From Paraconexibacter sp040581415 (GTDB taxonomy: Bacteria > Actinomycetota > Thermoleophilia > Solirubrobacterales > Solirubrobacteraceae), in contig NZ_CP114014.1 of assembly GCF_040581415.1 (NCBI RefSeq), forward strand, positions 2,542,001 through 2,606,000: a stretch of 64,000 bases of DNA, read 5' to 3'. Each line of letters begins with the position of its first letter. Within the stretch, counting starts at the first letter, position 1. Made by a program: the position numbers and the translations under genes. Of this stretch, positions 6,956-14,688 are shown piece after piece. The notes beneath the pieces are model-generated. The model saw only the letters and a list, made by a program, of their open reading frames with translations, made no database searches and was not told where the DNA came from.

Positions 6956-8420
6956 CGGGCGGCGTGGCCCCGCCGCCAGCCGCGGCCGCCGCGGCCGCCG
7001 CTGCCGCCGCGTCCCGCCGGGCCGGCAGCACGAGCAGGACCACGCACGTCACCGCGCCGAGCGCGCCGATCCCCGCGCCGACCGCGAACGCCCGTTGGAA
7101 GCCGTCGGTCAGCGCCTCCAGCGGCGGGACGCTGCCGCTCACGTCCGCGGTCCGCTGCGTGGCCACCGTGGCGAGCAGCGCCAGGCCGATCGAGCCGCCG
7201 ACCTGCCGGAACGTGTTCACCAGGCCGGAGGCGAGGCCCGCCTCGGCCCGCGCGACGCCGGTCGTCGCCGCGATCGTCACCGGGACGAACGAGAAGCCGA
7301 TGCCGCCCGCGCACAGCAGCGACGCCAGCAGGACATCCCCGAGGTAGGTGCCGTCGGCGTCGACCCCGGTGAAGAGCAGCATGCCGAGCGCGATGCTCGT
7401 CATGCCGGCGGCCAGCACCGGGCCGGGACCGAGGCGGCTCGTGAGGCGCGACGCGATCTGGGAGGCGGCGACGATCACCAGCGTCATGGGCAGGAACGCG
7501 AGGCCGGCCCGGATCGGCTGGTAGCCGAGGACCTTCTGCAGGTAGAGCGAGACGAAGTACCACATCGCGAACGCCGATCCGCCCATGCAGAAGACGACGA
7601 GGTTCGCACCGGTGACGGGGCGGGACGCGAAGATCCGCAGCGGCATCAGCGGCGCCTTGGCGAGGCGGCCTTCGACGGCGACGAACACGACGAGCAGCGC
7701 GGCCCCGGCGGCACCGACCAGCAGTGTCTCCGTGGACGCCCACCCGTGCTGCTCGGTGCCGACGATGGCGTACGTGAGGACCACCAGGCCCGCGGTCACC
7801 GTGAACGCGCCGGCGAGATCGAAGGACCTGCGCGCCGACGCCGCTGCCCCGGTCGCGCGGGGGACGAAGACGCGCAGCGCGGCCACGGCGACGACGAGGC
7901 CGACCGGCACGTTGATGAGCAGGATCCAGCGCCACGAGAGCGTCTCGGTGAGCAGCCCGCCGAGCAGGCCGCCGGTCGCGCCGCCGACCCCGCCCATCGC
8001 GCCCCAGAGGCCGAGCGCCCGGTTGCGCTCGGCCCCCTCGGTGAACGTCGTCGTCAGGATCGACAGCGTGGCCGGCGCGACGATCGCACCGCCCAGTCCC
8101 TGCGCCGCCCGCGCGGCGATGAGCATCCCGTCGCTCTGCGCGGCGCCCCCGATCAGGGACGCGACGGCGAAGAGGCCGATGCCGGCCACGAAGACCTCGC
8201 GGCGGCCCAGGAGGTCCGCGGCGCGTCCGCCGAGCAGCAGGAACCCGCCGAACGCCAGCGTGTACGCGTTGACGACCCACTGCAGCCCGGCGTCCGAGAA
8301 GTCCAGGTTGTCCTGGATCGACGGAAGCGCGACGTTCACGATCGCGACGTCGAGGATGACCATGAACTGGGCCAGGCAGCACAGCACGAGCGTGAGCGAT
8401 CGGCGCCGGTCGGAGGTCAC
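6939..8420 (-). CDS. DHA2-family (EmrB/QacA) MFS drug exporter
   Basis: This protein of about 493 residues has roughly 14 predicted membrane helices, as in the DHA2 drug:proton antiporters. Motifs seen are LDVAIVNVALPSIQ in helix 1, the loop 2-3 motif GGRAADLLGRREVF, ARAAQGLGGAIVAPATLSIL (helix 4, motif B) and the helix 5 signature GAMGGVGGATGGLLGGLL. The C-terminus is a run of alanines. GTG 8420 (protein VTSDRRRSLT) is preferred over ATG 8477, whose extra 19 residues are Cys/Arg-rich and unlike the family. AACTGT lies 6 nt upstream of the GTG and overlaps a palindromic operator-like site. It probably exports toxic compounds; the ligand is unknown. Confidence 0.88.
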   Translation of the reverse strand: MTSDRRRSLTLVLCCLAQFMVILDVAIVNVALPSIQDNLDFSDAGLQWVVNAYTLAFGGFLLLGGRAADLLGRREVFVAGIGLFAVASLIGGAAQSDGMLIAARAAQGLGGAIVAPATLSILTTTFTEGAERNRALGLWGAMGGVGGATGGLLGGLLTETLSWRWILLINVPVGLVVAVAALRVFVPRATGAAASARRSFDLAGAFTVTAGLVVLTYAIVGTEQHGWASTETLLVGAAGAALLVVFVAVEGRLAKAPLMPLRIFASRPVTGANLVVFCMGGSAFAMWYFVSLYLQKVLGYQPIRAGLAFLPMTLVIVAASQIASRLTSRLGPGPVLAAGMTSIALGMLLFTGVDADGTYLGDVLLASLLCAGGIGFSFVPVTIAATTGVARAEAGLASGLVNTFRQVGGSIGLALLATVATQRTADVSGSVPPLEALTDGFQRAFAVGAGIGALGAVTCVVLLVLPARRDAAAAAAAAAAAGGGATPPVSGAS

Positions 8421-8426
8421 CCCCGT

Positions 8427-8445
8427 ACAGTTGCACAAACAACCA
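8427..8445. promoter_or_regulatory. MarR-like operator overlapping the exporter -10
   Basis: GTTG and CAAC half-sites (CAGTTG 8428-8433, CAACCA 8440-8445) flank CACAAA, giving a GTTGnnnnnnCAAC dyad typical of MarR-family operators. The site overlaps the minus-strand -10-like AACTGT (8432-8427) of the exporter start at 8420, so a bound repressor would block it. No MarR gene lies nearby. Confidence 0.4.
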
Positions 8446-8512
8446 CTGTGACACCGGTCGCGGCGTGGCGTCGCCATTGCGCCGGATACCCGGGACCGGA
8501 TAGAACCGGGGG

Positions 8513-9982
8513 ATGCGACAGCTCACCAGCCTCGACGCGCAGTTCCTCGCCATCGAGAGCGCGACGACCACCGGTCACGTCGGGGGGCTGGCCATCTTCG
8601 ACCCGTCGACGGCGCCGGGCGGCGCGGTGACGCTGGAGGACGTCCTGGCGATGTTCCGCGAGCGCCTGCACCTGCTGCCGCCGCTGCGGTGGCGGCTGGA
8701 GCAGGTCCCGCTCGGGCTCGACCGGCCCTACTGGATCGAGGACCCGGACTTCGAGCTCGAGTTCCACGTCCGCGAGCTGGCCCTGCCGGCGCCCGGCGAC
8801 GACGCGCAGCTCGCGGAGCAGGTCGCGCGCATCAGCTCGCGGCACCTGGACCGGGCGCGGCCGCTCTGGGAGTGCTACCTGATCCACGGGCTCCCGGACG
8901 GCCACTTCGCGATCCAGACGAAGATGCACCACGCGATGATCGACGGGATGTCCGGCGCCGAGATCATGGGCATCATGTTCGACCTCGCACCCGAGGGCCG
9001 CGAGTTCGCGGACACCGAGCCGGCGTCGTGGATCGGGGACCGGGTCCCGGGTCAGCTGGAGATGCTGGGCCGCGGCGTCGCCGCGCTGCCGCTGCAGCCG
9101 CTGCGCATGGCGCGCGCCGCCCCGGGCGTCCTGCCGCACCTCGACGTGGCGCCCTCCGTGTTCGGCGTCCCCGGCGCCGAGACGATGAGCCGCACGCTGT
9201 CGAAGATGCGCAACATCGCGAACGGCACGCGCGACGGCGACGTCCTCGAGCGCCCGAAGATGCGCGCGCCGCGGACGTCGTTCAACGGCAAGATCTCGCC
9301 GCACCGGCGCTTCTCGTTCGGGTCGCTGTCGCTGCCGGCCGTCAAGGCGCTGAAGAAGGCGTACGGCGTGACCGTCAACGACGTCGTCGTGACGCTGACG
9401 ACCAGCGCGATCCGCGACTGGCTGATCGCCCACGACGAGCTCCCGGAGGATCCGCTGCTGGCCCAGATCCCTGTGTCCGTGCGGACGGACGAGGAGCGCG
9501 GGACCTTCGGGAACAAGATCAGCATCATGATCGCGCCGCTGGCCACGCACATCGCGGACCCCGTCGAGCGGCTGCGGTTCACGCACGAGGCGATGAAGGC
9601 GGCGAAGGACCGCCACCGCGCGCTTCCGGCCAAGGCGCTGCAGGACATCACCGCGTTCATCCCGCCGGCGATCAACGCCCGTGCGGCGCGGGTCGCCCTG
9701 CAGATGGGGACGCGCCAGGGCATGCGGCCGCTGTACAACGTGGTCATCTCGAACGTCCCTGGCCCGCCGATCCCGATCTACATGGCCGGCGCGCAGCTGC
9801 AGCACAACTACCCCGTGTCGGTGGTGACGGACGGCGCCGGCCTCAACGTCACGGTCCTCAGCTACCTCGATCACCTGGACTTCGGACTGATCGCCGACCG
9901 GGACCAGATGCCGGACCTCCAGACCCTGATGGACGGGCTGCGCACGGCGCTCGCGGACCTCGAGGCCGCCCTTCCGGCGTGA
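8513..9982 (+). CDS. WS/DGAT-family wax ester synthase / diacylglycerol acyltransferase
   Basis: This 489-residue protein carries the catalytic HHxxxDG motif as MHHAMIDGMSG (about 138-148). It also has the N-terminal family pattern LTSLDAQFLAIES, the PLW block (RARPLWECYLIHGL) and the C-terminal NVVISNVPGPPIP block with YPVSVVTDGAGLNVTVLSY. It is a full-length WS/DGAT. Enzymes of this family esterify diacylglycerol or fatty alcohols with acyl-CoA at the membrane or lipid-droplet surface, making storage lipid. ATG 8513 is preceded by TAGAAC at 6 nt. It is divergent from the exporter at 8420, and a separate lipoprotein gene follows. Confidence 0.93.
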   Translation: MRQLTSLDAQFLAIESATTTGHVGGLAIFDPSTAPGGAVTLEDVLAMFRERLHLLPPLRWRLEQVPLGLDRPYWIEDPDFELEFHVRELALPAPGDDAQLAEQVARISSRHLDRARPLWECYLIHGLPDGHFAIQTKMHHAMIDGMSGAEIMGIMFDLAPEGREFADTEPASWIGDRVPGQLEMLGRGVAALPLQPLRMARAAPGVLPHLDVAPSVFGVPGAETMSRTLSKMRNIANGTRDGDVLERPKMRAPRTSFNGKISPHRRFSFGSLSLPAVKALKKAYGVTVNDVVVTLTTSAIRDWLIAHDELPEDPLLAQIPVSVRTDEERGTFGNKISIMIAPLATHIADPVERLRFTHEAMKAAKDRHRALPAKALQDITAFIPPAINARAARVALQMGTRQGMRPLYNVVISNVPGPPIPIYMAGAQLQHNYPVSVVTDGAGLNVTVLSYLDHLDFGLIADRDQMPDLQTLMDGLRTALADLEAALPA

Positions 9983-10002
9983 GCCTTGCCACCATGTAGG
10001 GC

Positions 10003-10500
10003 GTGAACGTCCGCCGGAACCTGTTCCTCCCGATCGTCGCGCTCGTGCTCTGCGCCGGCGCGGCCGGTGGCGTGCTCGCCGGCTGCGGCGGCGATTCGGA
10101 CCCGGTCAGCCAGACGACGCCGTCGTCCTCGACCGAGCGCACGACGACCACCGACACGGACGGGACGGTGAGCACGCCCAGCGTCCCGGCGACGACCGCC
10201 ACCACGGCCACGCAGCAGACCACGCCGACGGCGACCGGGTCCACGCCGACGACCCAGACCCCGCCTGCGGACGGCACGGATGGCGGCGTCACGCCCGACG
10301 ACACGCCCGACTACAACGACGGCGGCCTCGAGCCGGGCGACGAGTCCGGGACCGGCGTCGGGACCCCGTCCACCGGCACGCCGACCACGACGCCCGCGCC
10401 GAAGCAGGATCCGAACTGCAAGGCCGGGACGGGTGCGGGCTTCCCGAACCGCCCGCAGTGCGAGCCGGTCAGCGGCCCCGACGCGCGCGACGAGGGCTGA
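10003..10500 (+). CDS. Thr/Pro-rich lipoprotein of unknown function
   Basis: This 165-residue protein has a signal peptide and a lipobox LAGC (about residues 24-27), so it is likely a membrane-anchored lipoprotein. The mature part is low complexity: runs of Thr, Ser, Pro, Asp and Gly to about residue 130, then a short conserved-looking end with two cysteines (DPNCKAGTGAGFPNRPQCEP). It is probably an extended surface linker or spacer. I do not recognise a family. The GTG at 10003 fits a leaderless start (CACCAT, 7 nt upstream). Confidence 0.7.
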   Translation: MNVRRNLFLPIVALVLCAGAAGGVLAGCGGDSDPVSQTTPSSSTERTTTTDTDGTVSTPSVPATTATTATQQTTPTATGSTPTTQTPPADGTDGGVTPDDTPDYNDGGLEPGDESGTGVGTPSTGTPTTTPAPKQDPNCKAGTGAGFPNRPQCEPVSGPDARDEG

Positions 10501-10561
10501 GGCACCGCCGGGCGGGTGAGCGGGCGCGGGCGGCGTTCCTGATCCTGGGAGACTCCCCGGC

Positions 10562-11458
10562 GTGAAATGGTCACCGCGCGGTTCCAGCCCGGACGTCATC
10601 GATCAGCGCGGCGGTGGCGGTGGGGGTCGCAGCCGCGGTCGCGGCGCCGCGATCGGCGGCGGCGGTCTCGGCCTGGGCGGCATCCTGATCGTGGTCCTGC
10701 TGCAGGTCCTGGGCGGCGGCGGGGGCGGCTCCGGGTCCGGCTTCGACATCGGGCAGGTCCTCCAGGGGGCCGGGGGCGGGCCGGTGGCGGGCGAGCCGAT
10801 CCCGGCCGGCGAGGACCCGGAGAAGGACCTCAAGGACTTCTCCGCCTACGTCTTCGGCGACGCCCAGGACCGGTGGACGGCGATCTTCTCGGAGCAGGGC
10901 CGCGACTACGGCCGCGCGAAGCTCGTCCTGTACCGGTCCGGGGTCTCGACCGGCTGCGGCGATGCGTCGTCGGCCGTCGGGCCGTTCTACTGCCCGGCCG
11001 ACCAGCGCGTCTACCTGGACCTGTCGTTCTACCAGGACATGATCGACCAGCTGAAGGCGCCGGGGGACTTCGCGTGGGCGTACGTCATCGCCCACGAGAT
11101 CGGGCACCACGTGCAGCAGGAGCTGGGGACGGCGGCCGAGGTCGACGCGGCTCGTCGCAAGGATCCGTCGGACGCGAACGCGCTGTCGGTCCGGCAGGAG
11201 CTGCAGGCCGACTGCTACGCCGGCGTCTGGGCGCGCGGCGTCTACCAGGCGGGTCAGCTCGAGCCGGGTGACGTCGACGAGGCGTTCACCGCGGCGGAGT
11301 CGGTGGGGGACGACCGGCTGCAGCGGCAGGCCGGCGGCCGCGTCCAGCCGGACTCGTTCACGCACGGCACGTCCGAGCAGCGCCGCCGCTGGTTCACGAC
11401 GGGCCAGACGACGGGCGACCCGTCCCGCTGCGACACGTTCGCGGCCGACGACATCTGA
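10562..11458 (+). CDS. YpfJ-type neutral zinc metallopeptidase
   Basis: This 298-residue protein of the YpfJ/putative neutral zinc metallopeptidase family begins with a Gly/Arg-rich N-terminus and a membrane segment (GGLGLGGILIVVLLQVLGGG, about 34-53). The peptidase domain has HEIGHHVQ (His pair about 178-182) as the HExxH zinc site and QELQADCYAGVWARG carrying the likely third ligand. Family hallmarks include CGDASSAVGPFYCPADQRVYLDLSFY. It is membrane-anchored with an extracytoplasmic domain; the substrate is unknown. The GTG at 10562 has GAGACT 7 nt upstream. It is convergent with ppk2. Confidence 0.9.
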   Translation: MKWSPRGSSPDVIDQRGGGGGGRSRGRGAAIGGGGLGLGGILIVVLLQVLGGGGGGSGSGFDIGQVLQGAGGGPVAGEPIPAGEDPEKDLKDFSAYVFGDAQDRWTAIFSEQGRDYGRAKLVLYRSGVSTGCGDASSAVGPFYCPADQRVYLDLSFYQDMIDQLKAPGDFAWAYVIAHEIGHHVQQELGTAAEVDAARRKDPSDANALSVRQELQADCYAGVWARGVYQAGQLEPGDVDEAFTAAESVGDDRLQRQAGGRVQPDSFTHGTSEQRRRWFTTGQTTGDPSRCDTFAADDI

Positions 11459-11480
11459 CCGCCCGGAGCGGAACGGGCGG
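11459..11480. terminator. Convergent hairpin between the zinc peptidase and ppk2
   Basis: CCGCCCG (11459-11465) pairs perfectly with CGGGCGG (11474-11480) across 8 nt, in the 27-bp gap between two convergent genes. It has no T tract and could act in both directions. Confidence 0.4.
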
Positions 11481-11485
11481 CCAGG

Positions 11486-12307
11486 TCAGGCCGGGATCTT
11501 CAGGCCCTCGACGCCGTCCGGCGCCGGCGGGAACTGCGGGTCCATCCGCTCGAGGGTTTCCACCAGGACGGTGAGGACCGCCCAGTTGCGGTACCAGTTG
11601 CGGTCGCCGGGGATGACGTACCAGGGGGCCGCGGTGGTGCTCGTCGCGGCGATCGCGTCGGTGAAGGCCGCCTGGTAGTCGTCCCAGTGGCGGCGCTCGG
11701 CCAGGTCGGCCTCGTTGAACTTCCAGCGCTTGGCGGGGTCGTCGATCCGCTCCTGCAGCCGCTCCCGCTGCTCGTCGCGGGAGATGTGGAGCATGATCTT
11801 CACGATCTCGGTGCCCTCGCCGTGCAGCAGCTCCTCGAACGCGCGGATGCGGCGGTAGCGGGCGCGCCAGACCGCCTCGGGGACCAGGGCGTGCACGCGC
11901 GTGATGAGGACGTCCTCGTAGTGGCTGCGGTTGAAGACCGCGATCTCCCCGTCGGCCGGCGTCTGCGCGTGCACGCGCCAGAGGAAGTCGTGCGCGAGCT
12001 CGTTGGCGGTCGGCGCCTTGAAGCTCGCCACCCGCACGCCCTGCGGGTTGACCCCGGCGAAGACCGCGCGGATCGTGCCGTCCTTCCCCCCGGCGTCCAT
12101 CGCCTGCAGGACGATGAGCAGCGAGCGCGAGCCCTCGGCGTAGAGCGCGGCCTGCAGCTCGGTCAGGCGCCCGCGGAGCGTGTCGCAGGCGGCCTTGGTC
12201 GCACCCTTGTCCCCGGGCGCGCCGGCCGTCGAGCGGGTGTCGACGGCGCTCAGGTCGGGCGCCGTGCGGGCCGGGACGCGCCAGCGGCGGGAAGGATGCT
12301 TGGGCAT
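11486..12307 (-). CDS. ppk2: Polyphosphate kinase 2 family protein
   Basis: This 273-residue single-domain PPK2 protein shows the Walker A-like loop QAMDAGGKDGTIRAVF, the second phosphate-binding segment FNRSHYEDVLITRVH, the lid arginines RIDDPAKRWKFNEADL and the terminal W-Y-x-I-P-x-D-R-N-W-Y-R block. These enzymes use polyphosphate to phosphorylate nucleotides (AMP or ADP/GDP by class); the class cannot be set from sequence alone. It starts at ATG 12307. TAGGCT lies on the minus strand at 12319-12314, 6 nt upstream, so it may have its own leaderless promoter even though the upstream lipoprotein gene ends only 4 nt away. Confidence 0.92.
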   Translation of the reverse strand: MPKHPSRRWRVPARTAPDLSAVDTRSTAGAPGDKGATKAACDTLRGRLTELQAALYAEGSRSLLIVLQAMDAGGKDGTIRAVFAGVNPQGVRVASFKAPTANELAHDFLWRVHAQTPADGEIAVFNRSHYEDVLITRVHALVPEAVWRARYRRIRAFEELLHGEGTEIVKIMLHISRDEQRERLQERIDDPAKRWKFNEADLAERRHWDDYQAAFTDAIAATSTTAAPWYVIPGDRNWYRNWAVLTVLVETLERMDPQFPPAPDGVEGLKIPA

Positions 12308-12311
12308 CCGC

Positions 12312-12827
12312 TCAGCCTATTCCGGCCTTCACCGCCGTCGGGAGCACGAGCCGGCCCTTGCCGTAGTCGACTGCGGCAGGACGTCGCTTGTCGCTCCCGC
12401 GCGGCAGCGACCAGGAGATCGCGATCGGCGCGGTCTGCCCGGGCGCGACCGTGATCAGCAGGCCGAGGCGCCGCAGCTCGCCCGGCGGGATCGGGTCGGG
12501 CTTCTGGAACGCGCCGTAGAGCCCGTGCGCAAAGCCCGCGGCGTACTGGCCCGCGCTGCGCAGCCGCTTGCCGTCGGCGTCGACGACCCGCAGCGCGGTC
12601 GCGTTCAGCTCGACCGGCCTGTCGGTCGTGTTGCGCACCGAGCCGACCGCCACCCGGTCGTCCGGCAGCGCCTTGGTGGCGAAGACCTGCGGCGGGGCGG
12701 TCCAGGCGAGCGGGGGCGGGCCGTCCCCGGCGTCCTCGCCGCCGCCGCAGCCGGTGGCGAGGATCAGCGTCAACCCGGCCGCGACCGTCGCGGCGGCCGC
12801 GAGCGCCCGACGCCGCGCGGCGGTCAC
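12312..12827 (-). CDS. Small lipoprotein with Ig-like (DUF4352/FxLYD-type) fold, tentative
   Basis: This 171-residue protein has a signal peptide with lipobox ATGC (about residues 24-27) followed by GGGEDAGDG. The mature part has beta-strand patterns (VAVGSVRNTTDRPVELNATA, LRRLGLLITVAPGQTAPIAI) like the small Ig-like domains found on actinobacterial lipoproteins, but the family call is tentative. GTG 12827 overlaps the stop of the beta-helix gene as GTGA, so translation is likely coupled. The surrounding open frame continues far upstream but is only the shadow of that gene. Confidence 0.7.
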   Translation of the reverse strand: MTAARRRALAAAATVAAGLTLILATGCGGGEDAGDGPPPLAWTAPPQVFATKALPDDRVAVGSVRNTTDRPVELNATALRVVDADGKRLRSAGQYAAGFAHGLYGAFQKPDPIPPGELRRLGLLITVAPGQTAPIAISWSLPRGSDKRRPAAVDYGKGRLVLPTAVKAGIG

Positions 12828-14581
12828 GACGGCTTGACGGGCGTCGTGAACCAGTCGCACGCCGGCGGGTTGGTCAGGTTCTTCGGGTCCCAGGCGGAGC
12901 ACGCGAGCATCGGCGCGAGGACGGCCAGGTTCGTCACTTGCTGCACCGTCGCGCCGGGGCAGGCGGGGAGCGCGGACGGGGAAGGCGCGTGCGCCGCTCC
13001 CGAACGCATCCGGTTGCCCTCCCAGCAGTTGCCGGACCCCTGCTCGTCCCAGATGAACTCGCGGCCGTTCGGCACCCGCTTGCCGGCCGGGTCCGCGCCC
13101 ATGATGTTGTCCAGGAAGCGGTTGCCGTTCGAGGTGTCCGTCTGGTGCGTGGGGTCGTAGTCGCCGCGCAGCGCCGCAGGGACGCCGAACAGCAGCGCTC
13201 CGACGCGATGGTTGTCGTAGATGTGGTTCTCGCGGATCAGGTTGCGGTTGCCGCCGGCGATGATGATCCCCGTGCCGACCGGGGTCTGGAACTGCGGGCA
13301 GACCATCTCCCGGGGCCGCAGCCCGAACGGCGTGTCGGCGCAGAACTTCTGGTGCTCGCGGGTGAAGATGTTGTTGTTGTTCGAGCGGATCCGGTTGTTC
13401 TCCCACTTGACGCACTCCTGCGGCATGCCGGGATGGCCCGCGGCGAACGAGTCGGTCGACAGGCCGGTGGCGTTGTCGTGGAAGTCGTTGTCGTGCACGT
13501 AGGTGGAGTTGCCCGCCGTGCCCGAGTAGCCGAGCGTGTTGCCGTAGCTCTCGGAGTCGCGGATCTCGATCGAGTAGAACGCGCAGCCGCGGTTGCCGTC
13601 CCCGAGCGCCGCGGCGGGCCCGGCGAACGCGCCGCACGTCCCGTAGAGGTTCGGGTTGACGTTGCAGCCCTTCTCCGTCGAGCCGGGGTAGATCCCGGAG
13701 TCCCCGTTGTTGTAGGCGACGACGTGGTCGTAGAGGCCGTTCGTCGACGCGAAGCTCAGGACGCCGTAGTCCTGCGCGTAGCGGGAGACGATCTTCGAGA
13801 TGCGGAAGCCGTTGACCTCCACCAGGTCGATGTTGTTGAAGGCCGACTGCTCGACGGCGAAGTTGCGCAGGTAGATGCCCCAGGCGCGATCGACGCGCAG
13901 CACGTCGCTCTTCTTGCGGTCGCCCTTGATGAGGACGTCCTCCGGCTTCTTGCCCAGGCCCTCGATCTGCAGGTTGCACTTCTGCAGGCACTTGGGCAGC
14001 GACGGGTTGATCGGGTCGGCCTCAGGAGTGGGGTCACCGACCACCTCGATGAGGTTCTTGGCGTTCGGGCACTTGACCTGGTGGTTGCGGTCCGGGCGGA
14101 CCGGCGGGTCGTTGGAGCGCGGGCCCACCGGGGGCGGCGCGCTGTTGAAGCCCTCGGTCAGGACGTAGTCGTTGCCGCAGGTCGAGCCGTCCTGGTAGCT
14201 GCCGAACGGGATCTTGCGGCTGGGGATCTCCTCGTAGACGCCCGGCATGAGCAGGACGCGGTCACCGGTCTTCGCCGCGTTGACCGCCGGCTGGATGTCG
14301 CGGAAGCGGCAGCGCTTGAGCGTCTTCAGGCGGCTCTTCAGGATGCGCCGCGTCTTCGGGCCCTTGCCCTTGTAGATGCGCTGCAGCAGCCTGCGCGACT
14401 CCGGCTTGCAGACGACGACGCTGGGGCCGCTCGAGCGGTACTTCGGGATCGCTCCGGGAGCGGGCGGCTTGAGGTCGATGGACGGGAACGAGGTGTTCCG
14501 CTCCGGGTGGGCCGTCGCCACACCGGCCGGGAGCAGCGCCCCTGCGAGCAGCAGCAAGGGCACCACGAGGAGTCTGCGCAT
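12824..14581 (-). CDS. Secreted right-handed parallel beta-helix protein
   Basis: This 585-residue protein has a clean Sec signal peptide (MRRLLVVPLLLLAGALLPAG, cleavage near ATA-H at about 24). The N-terminal part contains FRDIQPAVNAAKTGDRVLLMPGVY, the typical entry into parallel beta-helix (NosD/PbH1) folds. Repeated Asn/Asp/Gly-rich coils follow (DLVEVNGFRI, NNGDSGIYPG, YGNTLGYSG, ENNRIRSNNNN). It is likely an extracellular carbohydrate-active or structural protein; no catalytic triad could be assigned. ATG 14581 has TATGCT 6 nt upstream on the minus strand. It is the first gene of a pair with the lipoprotein (4-bp overlap). Confidence 0.85.
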   Translation of the reverse strand: MRRLLVVPLLLLAGALLPAGVATAHPERNTSFPSIDLKPPAPGAIPKYRSSGPSVVVCKPESRRLLQRIYKGKGPKTRRILKSRLKTLKRCRFRDIQPAVNAAKTGDRVLLMPGVYEEIPSRKIPFGSYQDGSTCGNDYVLTEGFNSAPPPVGPRSNDPPVRPDRNHQVKCPNAKNLIEVVGDPTPEADPINPSLPKCLQKCNLQIEGLGKKPEDVLIKGDRKKSDVLRVDRAWGIYLRNFAVEQSAFNNIDLVEVNGFRISKIVSRYAQDYGVLSFASTNGLYDHVVAYNNGDSGIYPGSTEKGCNVNPNLYGTCGAFAGPAAALGDGNRGCAFYSIEIRDSESYGNTLGYSGTAGNSTYVHDNDFHDNATGLSTDSFAAGHPGMPQECVKWENNRIRSNNNNIFTREHQKFCADTPFGLRPREMVCPQFQTPVGTGIIIAGGNRNLIRENHIYDNHRVGALLFGVPAALRGDYDPTHQTDTSNGNRFLDNIMGADPAGKRVPNGREFIWDEQGSGNCWEGNRMRSGAAHAPSPSALPACPGATVQQVTNLAVLAPMLACSAWDPKNLTNPPACDWFTTPVKPS

Positions 14582-14688
14582 GCGGCGAGCATACGCCGAC
14601 GCGGCGGCGCTTCACACCGACTTTGTGTCCATCAGGACGGTCCCCCGAAATCAGCGCGGCAGCTCCTGGCGCGTTAGCGTCGACGGCC

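Noticed and set aside
6970..7020. GCC/GCG-rich run as a repeat element or hairpin terminator
   Set aside because: It encodes the poly-alanine C-terminus of the exporter and has no dyad symmetry.
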